A stretch of 58,575 bases of DNA from Oscillospiraceae bacterium (GCA_029007985.1 JAQXIW010000072.1:1-58575); one strand, 5' to 3'; positions 8,365 to 15,239 are shown, counted from the stretch's first letter. Numbers and translations are program-made. The notes: generated from the letters alone by a model not told the origin.

Positions 8365-8976
8365 TTAAAGTGCGGTGGTGTGCCCTGTCAAGCCGTATAT
8401 CGCCAAGGCAATTATGCCTATGTAGATAAGAGTGACCGGCAGCCCCTTGAACGGAGCAGGCACGGCGTCCTCGTGTATTTTCTTTTCGCCCTCTGCAATT
8501 ATCAGCATGGCGAGGAAATAGCCTATGCTCGATCCTATCGCAAAGCCTATCGTCTGTGCCAAATTGTAATTTTGACCTATCGAAAAAATAATTGTGCCGA
8601 CGATGGCGCTGTTGATGGAGGCGCCCGTCAGAGATACGATGATTCTTTTGAGAAAGGATTTTTTCACGCTGACGGAAAGCGCGGCTATAACTATCATATA
8701 GCTGACCGCACAGCAGATAACCACTATGACCGGGCCCAAAAATCTGGTGTATTCGCCCAGCGGCGTCTTTGCAACCGCCGGTACGACGGCGTATGCCAAA
8801 AGGCTGTTGATGAGCTGAAACACCGTCAGCGAAACGCAGAAATAAAATGTGTCTTTGTTCGGGTTGTCAATAACTCTCAAACCCGACGAAATGCCCAGCG
8901 CTCTTGTGAAAATTACATTTTCCGCGCCTATTGCAAGCACGGCGTAGGCAAAAAATGTAAGTATTGCGTCAACCAT
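8365..8976 (-). CDS. rnfA: RnfA/NqrE-like membrane protein lacking the iron-sulfur cysteines
   Basis: A 203-residue protein with about six membrane segments and the RnfA fingerprint: GAENVIFTRALG near the N-terminus, GFAIGSSIGYFLAM in the middle and VPAPFKGLPVTLIYIGIIALA at the end, matching VPAPFRG...LITAGLMSLAF of RnfA. In true RnfA/NqrE, one Cys in LG-x-C and one in NC of the half-helices hold a [2Fe-2S] with RnfE/NqrD. Here they are Ser30 (ALGISSG) and Ser123 (INSAIVG). The start overlaps the rnfE-like stop by 8 nt and has GGAAG. With both ligands gone, the usual electron path is unlikely; another role for the fold must be assumed. Confidence 0.85.
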   Translation of the reverse strand: MVDAILTFFAYAVLAIGAENVIFTRALGISSGLRVIDNPNKDTFYFCVSLTVFQLINSLLAYAVVPAVAKTPLGEYTRFLGPVIVVICCAVSYMIVIAALSVSVKKSFLKRIIVSLTGASINSAIVGTIIFSIGQNYNLAQTIGFAIGSSIGYFLAMLIIAEGEKKIHEDAVPAPFKGLPVTLIYIGIIALAIYGLTGHTTAL

Positions 8977-9622
8977 TTATCTTCCGTGCCTCCGTAATAA
9001 GTCTTTCGCGGTAGTTTTTTACCGAATAATGCCAAAATGCAGAAATCAAGCCTATGATGATAAAGCCGCCAAAGGAAGTTTTTGCCATCGGTAAAAGGCT
9101 GATATTCAACAGTTTAACACCGCAAACCGTACCGAATGCCAAAAATTCTCTCACCGCACCGGTAATCATACACGCCAAAATAAAGCCGAAAGTATTTCTC
9201 AAGCCGTTTATGATCGAATAGGTAAAGGATTCTTTTCTCGTCTTTTCAAAATTCTTTACAATCAGCGGGTCAACTACCATAATAGGCAGATAAATGCCCA
9301 GAGAGAACACCTTTGTGCCGAAAAGTCTGTACATAAAAATATATACAAAAAAGAATATCACAGCCGATGTCAGCGGATAGAAAAAGGATTTGAGCGGCAC
9401 GCTCATTCTCCTTGTGACTGCCGATGTCACTATTCTTGTAGGAGTTAAAAGCAACAGCACGCAGACGCTCAAAATAAAGCTGTTCTGCACTGTCGTGGCT
9501 GCAACCGCCAGCGGTGTGAGAGCCAAGCCTTTGATAAATACGGGGTTAGAGAGGGTTATCTTTCTGCGTCGGGTGGTGTCGTCCCAATCGGAAAGTTCTC
9601 TCAGAACTTTTTCCTTGTTCAT
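8969..9622 (-). CDS. rnfE: RnfE/NqrD-like membrane protein lacking the iron-sulfur cysteines
   Basis: A 217-residue protein, about six membrane segments. Features of RnfE are NPVFIKGLALTPLAV at 26-40, LGIYLPIMVVDPL at 108-120 and NGLRNTFGFILACMITGAVREFL, matching DGFSIG...GSLREI. The two cluster cysteines of RnfE/NqrD (GLCP and TNC) are Thr36 and Pro119 here. The N-terminus is longer and more charged than usual (residues 1-24). ATG 9622 overlaps the rnfD-like stop (ATGA), with AAAGGGGG as ribosome site, so D, E and A are translationally coupled and probably form one complex. Confidence 0.85.
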   Translation of the reverse strand: MNKEKVLRELSDWDDTTRRRKITLSNPVFIKGLALTPLAVAATTVQNSFILSVCVLLLLTPTRIVTSAVTRRMSVPLKSFFYPLTSAVIFFFVYIFMYRLFGTKVFSLGIYLPIMVVDPLIVKNFEKTRKESFTYSIINGLRNTFGFILACMITGAVREFLAFGTVCGVKLLNISLLPMAKTSFGGFIIIGLISAFWHYSVKNYRERLITEARKING

Positions 9623-10890
9623 TTTTTACCCCCTTTGCTATGCTTGTCAATTTCTCTGAGAATGGCGTCAATGTCTATCGTTCGGGTCGAAAACTCGACA
9701 TTGTCCAGCCTGTCCTCCGCCTCGGCTATCATATCGGTAACCTTCTGTTGTTTTTTGCCGTTTTTGTCAGGCTCTTTTGCGGCCTGTTTTTTCGGTGCCC
9801 GGGCGGTGTCGGCGGAGAAGTTTTGCAATATTTCCTCTGTTATTTCCGTTTTCTTGTCGGCGACAGCCGGTTTTTCGGCCTTCGGTTTGTCCAAAGCCGT
9901 ATTTTTACCCGTCTTGGACTTTTTCTTGTGTGATTGTTTGGTGTTTCTGACGGAAGTCTCTCTTGCCAAAAATTCTTTTATAAAATCGCCGGATATCATT
10001 CTGTCCCAGAAGGATTCTGTGGCGTTTACAAGCAAAATGGCAAAGCACGCGCCAATTTCATACGCGCCGAAATAGCGGTAAAGCATTGTAATTATGCCGG
10101 CGAGTGCGCCGAATATTATTTTCGCTCTCGGCTTCTTCGGCGTGGTGTCCGGCTCGCAGAGCATAAACAGTGTCACAAATATAAGAGATGATGACAGAAT
10201 CTCAAGCTTTACGCTGTTGAGTCTGGAAATGCCGTATATTCTCGGGAAAGCCAGGGCAAACAGCGTGCAGACCGTCAAAAATGAAACCGGCACATGCCAG
10301 GTTATCTTTTTTGTTATTAACAGACAGACGGCTATCGCCACCGTGAGCAGAACAAAAGATGAGCCCATAGCGCCGGCGTAGTTGCCGGTGAGCAAATCCA
10401 GCATATCCACATAAGGCAGACCGCCGGCTTTAATTGTCGACGACTGGGTGGCGGTGCTCCGGCACGCGCCCGTCCAAAAGTCCACCCGGGCAAACGGTTT
10501 TACCGCCGTAAATACCTTTTCCGGCCAGTTTACCGCCGCAATACACATAGAGAGGGCGGACAGGTTAAAAGGGTACACCCCTTTGCCGCCGAATGCGTGT
10601 TTGCCGATGAGAGTCGATATAGCCACCGTCACGACAACCAAATAAATAGGTACAGACACAGGCATCATCATAACGAAAATTACCGCGGCGACAATGGCGG
10701 ATTTATCCTCCGTATCAACCGGCAGATGTCTGGCGGCGGCAATAGCCACATCTGTTACTCTCGCCGTGAACATTGCCGCGGCGCACAGCAAGAGAACTCT
10801 CGCCGAGTACATTACCGTAGCGCATATTACAATAGGCACCAATGCGATAAAAATCGAATCGTAGTGCGTTTGTTTTTTCAATGAATTCAT
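9619..10890 (-). CDS. rnfD: RnfD/NqrB-like membrane protein with a degenerate flavin site and a long tail
   Basis: A 423-residue protein; ordinary RnfD is about 310-350. RnfD landmarks in order are KQTHYDSIFIALVPIVI (6-22), GGKGVYPFNLSAL (101-113), the flavin-acceptor region at 136-157, LLTGNYAGAMG (166-176), LCEPDTTPKK (244-253) and YRYFGAYEIGACFAILLVNA (271-290). Normally FMN is attached to the last Thr of D-x-x-[ST]-[GS]-A-T. Here the match is VDFWTGAC, ending in Cys143, with STAT at 145-148 just after it. Residues about 301-423 form a Lys/Glu-rich hydrophilic tail that should lie in the cytosol. It is second in an operon after rpe, with no rnfB, rnfC or rnfG nearby. Confidence 0.85.
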   Translation of the reverse strand: MNSLKKQTHYDSIFIALVPIVICATVMYSARVLLLCAAAMFTARVTDVAIAAARHLPVDTEDKSAIVAAVIFVMMMPVSVPIYLVVVTVAISTLIGKHAFGGKGVYPFNLSALSMCIAAVNWPEKVFTAVKPFARVDFWTGACRSTATQSSTIKAGGLPYVDMLDLLTGNYAGAMGSSFVLLTVAIAVCLLITKKITWHVPVSFLTVCTLFALAFPRIYGISRLNSVKLEILSSSLIFVTLFMLCEPDTTPKKPRAKIIFGALAGIITMLYRYFGAYEIGACFAILLVNATESFWDRMISGDFIKEFLARETSVRNTKQSHKKKSKTGKNTALDKPKAEKPAVADKKTEITEEILQNFSADTARAPKKQAAKEPDKNGKKQQKVTDMIAEAEDRLDNVEFSTRTIDIDAILREIDKHSKGGKK

Positions 10891-10906
10891 TTTTTGCTTC
10901 CTTAAA

Positions 10907-11560
10907 TTATTTGAGTGACGCTATTGCGGCGGCGCAGTCCCGGCTGCCGAAAACATAGCTGCCGGCTATCAGAACATCCGCACCGGCGTTTTTGCACAGC
11001 GTACCGGTCTCGGCGTTAATGCCGCCGTCCACGCCTATCATCAAATCCGTTTTGCCGATTTTGTCGGCATATTTCTTGATTTTTGCTATTGTATCCGGAG
11101 TGTGCTCTTTGAATTTTTGACCGCCGAAGCCCGGCTCAACGCTCATAACCAGTACAAAATCCACCTTGTCCAACAGAGAGAACAGTTTTTCCGGCTCTGT
11201 GGCAGGCTTAATTGAAATGCCCGCTTTTTTGCCGCATTCCTTGACGGCGTTTATCACTTTTATCCTGTCTTCGTCGCTGCCGTAGTTTTCATAGTGAAAT
11301 GTCAGCATATCCGCGCCGGCGTCGCAAAACCGCTTGACATATCTGTCCGGGCGGTCAATCATAAGATGAACGTCAAAAAACGCGTCGGAGACCTTTCTCA
11401 AATCGGCTACAACCGGTATGCCGATGGTGATATTCGGCACAAAATTGCCGTCCATAACGTCTATGTGAATCATATCCGCGCCGGCTTTGACTATTCTGTC
11501 ACATTCGGCGCCGAGTTTTGTAAAATCCCGCGAAAGGATTGACGGTGATACTTTTATCAT
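10907..11560 (-). CDS. rpe: Ribulose-phosphate 3-epimerase
   Basis: A 217-residue TIM-barrel enzyme of normal length. Conserved blocks: SPSILSRDF, HIDVMDGNFVPN (metal-binding His and Asp), DVHLM, MSVEPGFGGQ and GVDGGIN. It interconverts ribulose 5-phosphate and xylulose 5-phosphate in the pentose phosphate pathway. It is the first gene of the minus-strand operon that continues into the rnfD-like gene 16 bp later; in many Firmicutes rpe instead lies next to rsgA and prkC. Confidence 0.96.
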   Translation of the reverse strand: MIKVSPSILSRDFTKLGAECDRIVKAGADMIHIDVMDGNFVPNITIGIPVVADLRKVSDAFFDVHLMIDRPDRYVKRFCDAGADMLTFHYENYGSDEDRIKVINAVKECGKKAGISIKPATEPEKLFSLLDKVDFVLVMSVEPGFGGQKFKEHTPDTIAKIKKYADKIGKTDLMIGVDGGINAETGTLCKNAGADVLIAGSYVFGSRDCAAAIASLK

Positions 11561-11606
11561 TTTAATCCCCTGAAATAATATTTTTGTGTGTACATTCGTA
11601 CATTAT

Positions 11607-11635
11607 ATTATACCTTTTAGAAAATAAAAAATCAA
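11607..11635 (-). promoter_or_regulatory. Promoter of the rpe-rnfDEA operon
   Basis: On the minus strand TTGATT (11630-11635), 17 bp and TATAAT (11607-11612), about 45 bp before rpe. No other strong promoter is visible down to yfcE. Confidence 0.7.
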
Positions 11636-11726
11636 ATTATGCGGCGAAAATTTACACAATGTCAATATTTTATATTCAAAATAAAAAGCCCGTGATATAA
11701 TATATAAAGTCTAAAAGGAGTGAAAT

Positions 11727-12404
11727 ATGAAAAAATCCAATGTATTTATAGGGGCTGTAACGGTCTTTTGTATGACGGTTTTCATCATACTGTTTTCGGT
11801 TTTCACCGTGGTAAACGACCGAGACTTCTACCCCGAGCAGTTTGAAAAAAATAACGTCGCCCGGGACTGCAAAATGTCTTTGGAGGATGTCAACAAAGCC
11901 ATGACCGTTTTGCTGGATTACTTGGAGGGCAAAAGGGACGACATAAGCGTAACCGTCGAAAAAGCCGGCGTTACGGAAGAGGCCTTTTACGAGAGGGAGA
12001 CTCTGCACATGGTTGATGTAAAGGCTCTGTATCGGCGAGCAAAGGCGACGATGTATTTTTCGCTGGCGGCGGCTTGCGGCGGTCTGCTCCGGCTGATGTG
12101 TAAAACCAAAAGGTCTAAAAAAGAATGTTCCGCCGCTCTGAAAAGCGGTATGAAAATCACCGGCATAATATTCGCCGTTTTCATCGCGGTAATTATTGCC
12201 GCGGTGCTGTACGATTTCAACCGGTTTTGGATAAAATTCCACGAGCTGTTTTTCTCAAACGATTTATGGCTGCTCGACCCTCGATACAGCACAATGATAA
12301 ACATGCTGCCGGAGCCGCTTTTTGAAGCGATGGTGGTGAAAATCATTGTCAGATTCGTACTGATTATGTCGGCTTTTCTCGGCTCTGTTTTCTTTTTAGC
12401 GTAA
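11727..12404 (+). CDS. DUF1461 / TIGR01906-family integral membrane protein
   Basis: A 225-residue membrane protein with about four hydrophobic segments: residues 7-27, about 107-120, about 147-165, and the C-terminal one at about 205-224. Family motifs are HMVDVKALYRRAK (about 93-105) and FHELFFSNDLWLLDP (about 170-185), followed by INMLPEPLF. The function of the family is unknown. AAAGGAG precedes ATG 11727. It is a single-gene unit ending in a strong terminator. Confidence 0.85.
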   Translation: MKKSNVFIGAVTVFCMTVFIILFSVFTVVNDRDFYPEQFEKNNVARDCKMSLEDVNKAMTVLLDYLEGKRDDISVTVEKAGVTEEAFYERETLHMVDVKALYRRAKATMYFSLAAACGGLLRLMCKTKRSKKECSAALKSGMKITGIIFAVFIAVIIAAVLYDFNRFWIKFHELFFSNDLWLLDPRYSTMINMLPEPLFEAMVVKIIVRFVLIMSAFLGSVFFLA

Positions 12405-12431
12405 ATTCCCGCGACAAAAACACCTTCACAC

Positions 12432-12473
12432 AAAAGCGCCCCGAAGTATCTATCCCTCGGGGCGCATATTTTT
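12432..12473 (+). terminator. Bidirectional terminator between converging genes
   Basis: A 9-bp stem GCGCCCCGA / TCGGGGCGC (12436-12444, 12457-12465) with a 12-nt loop, flanked by A's on the left and T's on the right. It can end both the DUF1461 gene and the FKBP gene. Confidence 0.85.
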
Positions 12474-12489
12474 GTTGTGAATGTGTGTT

Positions 12490-13659
12490 TTATTCGGCCT
12501 CGATTGTCGGTACGACCGTGTCAAGCATTTCGTATGCCAGAGATACAAATCTCAGATAGTTTTTGCCGTAATATGTCTCATAGCTTGAATAATCCGCGCC
12601 TTCGCCGAAATAATTCTGTACGGATTTATCGGAAGCCTTGATGCCCTCTTTTTCGCAAAGAGCCTGAATTACAAGGACTTCTTTGACCTCGGATTCTATG
12701 TACTCTTTTGTCTCTTCAAAATATTCGTCGAACGAAGACAGGCCGTCCAATCCGAGAATGTCCTCGGCTGATACGCCGTAATAGGCAGCCATCTGTTCAA
12801 TATAGAGCTTTCTGCTGTCTTTAGAGAAATTGACTGCGGCCTCCGGGTATTCGGAAATTTTGGATTCTTTAACCAGCTTGTCGAGGAAATATGCCTCCTG
12901 TTGATTTTTTACAAGAGCCCGCTCGATTTTTGAATACATATCGGCGTAGTCGTCGTATTTGTCGGAAAGCTTTTCCTTGATGAAATCCTCCGTGATTTCC
13001 GGCGTTGTGGTGACGTTGACCGAATTGATTGTGACATTGAAATTTGCAACCGCATTTGAGAGCTCAACCGGGTTGCCGTCTGCGTCCTCAGATGCGTTGT
13101 AGCCGTCAGGGAACTGAACGGTAATGTCAAATGTCTCGCCGACTTTGTGACCGGCGACCTGCTCTTCAAATCCCCGGCAGTCGCCCCGTGCGGCAAGGTA
13201 TGCGCCCGAGCCGAGCGTGAGAGATGTGCCGTTACCCTGTGTGGAGCCGTTTTTGAACTCCACGCCGTCTACCGAGCCCACATAGTCGATGTTGACAGTG
13301 TCGCCCATTTTGACTTCGACGCCCCGGGTACTGTCGGCCGTAGTTGTCGAGTAGCTTGCCCGAATTGCCCGAATCTCACTCTCGACATTTGATTTGTCAA
13401 CAGAGAGCAATTCTGCCGGCATTTTGTAGGATTTGTAATCCGGCAATGTTACAAAGTCTGCCGCTTTGACATCTTTGAAATATCCGTTTTTATCAAAGTT
13501 TGCGCTGTAATCGTAATCCGATGTTGCAACGGTCCGGCCGTTGCCGGTGCCGCCGTTTTTCAATGAAATAAAACCGGCAACAGCGGCAAAAATCATTGAA
13601 AGAGAAAGAGCGACGGCAAGTACGATACTTACCACTCTTTTTGTATTTTTATTTTTCAT
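12490..13659 (-). CDS. Exported FKBP-type peptidyl-prolyl isomerase (trigger-factor-like)
   Basis: A 389-residue protein. An N-terminal signal-anchor (about residues 10-32) has no lipobox cysteine. An FKBP domain follows at about 110-230 (VKMGDTVNIDYVGSVDGVEF, GFEEQVAGHKVGETFDI). The C-terminal part is helical and rich in Glu, Lys and Tyr, resembling the chaperone arms of trigger factor. It is probably a foldase for secreted proteins outside the membrane. The start is ATG 13659 after GGAGG (5 nt); a longer frame to 13704 lacks a ribosome site. The cytosolic trigger factor (tig) would be a separate gene, since this one has a membrane anchor and no ribosome-binding domain. Confidence 0.88.
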   Translation of the reverse strand: MKNKNTKRVVSIVLAVALSLSMIFAAVAGFISLKNGGTGNGRTVATSDYDYSANFDKNGYFKDVKAADFVTLPDYKSYKMPAELLSVDKSNVESEIRAIRASYSTTTADSTRGVEVKMGDTVNIDYVGSVDGVEFKNGSTQGNGTSLTLGSGAYLAARGDCRGFEEQVAGHKVGETFDITVQFPDGYNASEDADGNPVELSNAVANFNVTINSVNVTTTPEITEDFIKEKLSDKYDDYADMYSKIERALVKNQQEAYFLDKLVKESKISEYPEAAVNFSKDSRKLYIEQMAAYYGVSAEDILGLDGLSSFDEYFEETKEYIESEVKEVLVIQALCEKEGIKASDKSVQNYFGEGADYSSYETYYGKNYLRFVSLAYEMLDTVVPTIEAE

Positions 13660-13692
13660 ATTATCCTCCGTAATAATAGTCGAATATTGTCT

Positions 13693-13721
13693 ATTGTAAT
13701 TCAAAAATGAATATATTGCAA
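13693..13721 (-). promoter_or_regulatory. Promoter of the FKBP foldase gene
   Basis: On the minus strand TTGCAA (13716-13721), 17 bp and TACAAT (13693-13698), about 34 bp before the start. Confidence 0.6.
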
Positions 13722-13905
13722 GGAAAATCGCCGTTTTGATACAATTTTGAGATTATTTTTAATAAAAAATCGAGCGATTATAATTATAGTACATATATAT
13801 GTAGTTTATTTATACGCTGTGTGAAGGTCAGGTGAATAAATAAAGCAAAAAATAATGCTTTTATTTTTTCAAAATGTATGTTATAATTGATAGCGCAATA
13901 TATGT

Positions 13906-13981
13906 GGGGGTGTAGCTCAGCTGGTAGAGCGCCAGACTCCGACTCTGGAGGCCACGGGTTCGAGCCCCGCCATCTCCACCA
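13906..13981 (+). tRNA. tRNA-Arg (anticodon CCG)
   Basis: A 76-nt cloverleaf. The acceptor stem is GGGGGTG/CATCTCC with two G-U pairs, the discriminator is A and CCA is encoded. The anticodon stem CCAGA/TCTGG with loop CTCCGAC gives CCG, which reads CGG. The T arm GGGTTCGAGCCCC is intact. A TATAAT box at 13882-13887 is a likely -10 element, but no good -35 box is present. Confidence 0.96.
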
Positions 13982-14014
13982 AAAAACACCGCATGTGCGG
14001 TGTTTTTGTTTTTG
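13982..14014 (+). terminator. Terminator of tRNA-Arg(CCG)
   Basis: A 12-bp stem AAAAACACCGCA / TGCGGTGTTTTT directly follows the CCA end and runs into further T's. Confidence 0.9.
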
Positions 14015-14029
14015 CAATTGATATATAAT

Positions 14030-14066
14030 TTACAAGAAACGGAGACATTGTGTATTATGTCTCCGT
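14030..14066 (-). terminator. Probable terminator of the two-repeat lipoprotein gene
   Basis: A 9-bp stem ACGGAGACA / TGTCTCCGT (14039-14047, 14058-14066) lies 13 bp past the stop. On the minus strand it is followed by GTTTCTTG, so the T tract is modest. Confidence 0.55.
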
Positions 14067-14078
14067 CGCCGCCTCGAT

Positions 14079-14966
14079 TTAATGTATTAAGGTAATTATT
14101 TCGTTTGCAAAATCCCCGTTAACCCAATTTTCGTTGTCATAGGCTCTAAACTTAAATTCTATTGTTTCTATTTCCTCAATTTCATTTTCTTCAAGTGCCG
14201 AATTCGACCAAGACATACTGCTAAAAGCACTTTTGCCGGCAGGGACGGATTTTGCGTAGAACGGATCCACCATATATCCGTTAACCGATGCATCGTCTAC
14301 ACAAAACATTACCCCGGTATCTGTTTTATTAATCAAATATAAATTAACCGTATAACCCCAAATTCCATCTTTATCATATCCTGTAACAATAACAGTGACA
14401 TTTTCGTTGTCAATAATCACATTATCGGTGTCTCGTGATTCTCTAACAAATTTTACTGCATTTTCTTCACCATAAGGATATATGTTTACTGTTTCTTTTG
14501 CCACATCATCTGCAAGCCAGTCGTTGCTGTCATATACGCGGAAAGACAGTTCAATATCCGTATACTCCGATACGCCGTAATCCTTGAGGTCATCGCTTTT
14601 AATACGAATTTCCGCGTTTGCTTTTTTACCCGCCGCGACATCTTTTGCAAATAAAGCCGTGAAACAAACACCGTCTACGGTTTCATTGTCAACAGCGAAC
14701 ATCAGGGTTTTATCTGCCGTTTTATTTTCAAGTAATAATTTTGCAGTATAATCCCGCTTTCTATTTTCCTCAAGCCCTGTGATTTTAATTGTACATTCAT
14801 CATTGTCGACAACAACCATCTCGGTAAAAGTCATTTCCTTTTTCGTTTCCGTTTTAGTTGAGCTTCCTGTATTTGTCGCTCCTTCGGTTTTGGTGCTATC
14901 CCCACCGCAAGCTGCCAACGAAAGCATCATTGCAAGTGTAAGAAACATACTTGTAATTCTTTTCAT
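14079..14966 (-). CDS. Lipoprotein with two tandem homologous domains, function unknown
   Basis: A 295-residue protein. A lipobox (SLAAC) ends the signal peptide, then a Thr/Ser/Lys linker. Two related domains of about 105 residues follow, each beginning with I-x-V/I-T-G and running through N-K-T/A, M-F-x-V-D, V-N/D-G, F-x-A-K-x-V-A/P-A-G-K, then F-R-A/V-Y-D and W-x-x-x-D-x-A. The duplication is plain by eye (repeat 1 about 62-172, repeat 2 about 190-292), and the pattern resembles immunoglobulin-like beta sandwiches. No enzyme motif is visible. GGAGG sits 4 nt before ATG 14966, directly after the terminator hairpin of the leader RNA. The gene looks more AT-rich than its neighbours. Confidence 0.75.
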   Translation of the reverse strand: MKRITSMFLTLAMMLSLAACGGDSTKTEGATNTGSSTKTETKKEMTFTEMVVVDNDECTIKITGLEENRKRDYTAKLLLENKTADKTLMFAVDNETVDGVCFTALFAKDVAAGKKANAEIRIKSDDLKDYGVSEYTDIELSFRVYDSNDWLADDVAKETVNIYPYGEENAVKFVRESRDTDNVIIDNENVTVIVTGYDKDGIWGYTVNLYLINKTDTGVMFCVDDASVNGYMVDPFYAKSVPAGKSAFSSMSWSNSALEENEIEEIETIEFKFRAYDNENWVNGDFANEIITLIH

Positions 14967-14981
14967 TTTTCCTCCAAATAT

Positions 14982-15013
14982 AAAAAAGTGTGTACAACCA
15001 AAGTTGCACACAC
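14982..15013 (-). terminator. Terminator inside the lipoprotein leader
   Basis: An 11-bp stem GTGTGTGCAAC / GTTGTACACAC with one G-U pair and a TTTG loop, followed by six T's on the minus strand. The GGAGG of the lipoprotein gene comes 11 nt after the stem. Its left arm can instead pair upstream, as in an attenuator. Confidence 0.8.
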
Positions 15014-15184
15014 CGAAAAGCGCAACTCCGATTGTCGCCAAACAAAGCTCGAATAGAAGGAAAACCTAATGCTACCCAAGTAGAATTGCGTTTTTACTGA
15101 AGCACTTTTTGGGTAGCAAAATAAAAGGGTAAAATACCCCTTGAACAAGGTCCCTTCCATTATTCTATTCTACTTTGTTTGGCT
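14982..15184 (-). ncRNA. Structured leader RNA / putative riboswitch, class not recognised
   Basis: On the minus strand a transcript beginning near 15184 would fold as follows. A closing stem of 10 bp pairs 15173-15182 with 15038-15047, continued by 8 bp pairing 15163-15170 with 15051-15058. Inside are a 10-bp hairpin (15109-15118 with 15070-15079) and smaller hairpins at 15124-15142 or 15139-15150. The 3' part holds AGTTGC/GCAACT (15022-15027 with 15002-15007), which excludes the terminator stem (15003-15013 with 14988-14998). It has its own promoter and ends just before a lipoprotein start. I tested it by eye against T-box, SAM, cobalamin, glycine, lysine, c-di-GMP and ydaO consensus motifs and found none. 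It could also be a free small RNA. Confidence 0.6.
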
Positions 15185-15189
15185 ATTTC

Positions 15190-15219
15190 ATTATATCACA
15201 TAATAAAATAAAATTGCAA
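15190..15219 (-). promoter_or_regulatory. Promoter of the leader RNA and lipoprotein gene
   Basis: On the minus strand TTGCAA (15214-15219), 18 bp and TATAAT (15190-15195). The start point would fall at about 15183-15184, right at the closing stem. The -35 box lies inside an arm of the tadA terminator. Confidence 0.7.
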
Positions 15220-15239
15220 GGCATATTAAGCCTTGCAAT
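15202..15239 (-). terminator. Terminator of the CPBP-tadA unit
   Basis: A 10-bp stem ATTGCAAGGC / GCCTTGCAAT (15213-15222, 15230-15239), followed on the minus strand by TTTATTTTATT. Confidence 0.8.

Noticed and set aside
8365..10890. Calling the trio a working Rnf electron pump.
   Set aside because: The cluster cysteines, the canonical flavin motif and the B, C and G subunits are all missing, so energy conservation cannot be assumed.
13784..14017. A minus-strand frame over tRNA-Arg(CCG).
   Set aside because: It is the complement of the tRNA and its terminator.
14963..15160. A 65-codon frame inside the leader RNA that ends on the start codon of the lipoprotein gene (ATGA overlap).
   Set aside because: It has no ribosome site, its sequence is that of the RNA stems and terminator, and the protein is low in typical coding signal. 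The overlap is probably chance.
14982..15184. Assigning the structured RNA to 6S RNA, T-box or a named riboswitch.
   Set aside because: The closing stem is reminiscent of 6S, but a separate terminator follows it and no T-box UGGN/GGGUGG motif or other class consensus is visible.
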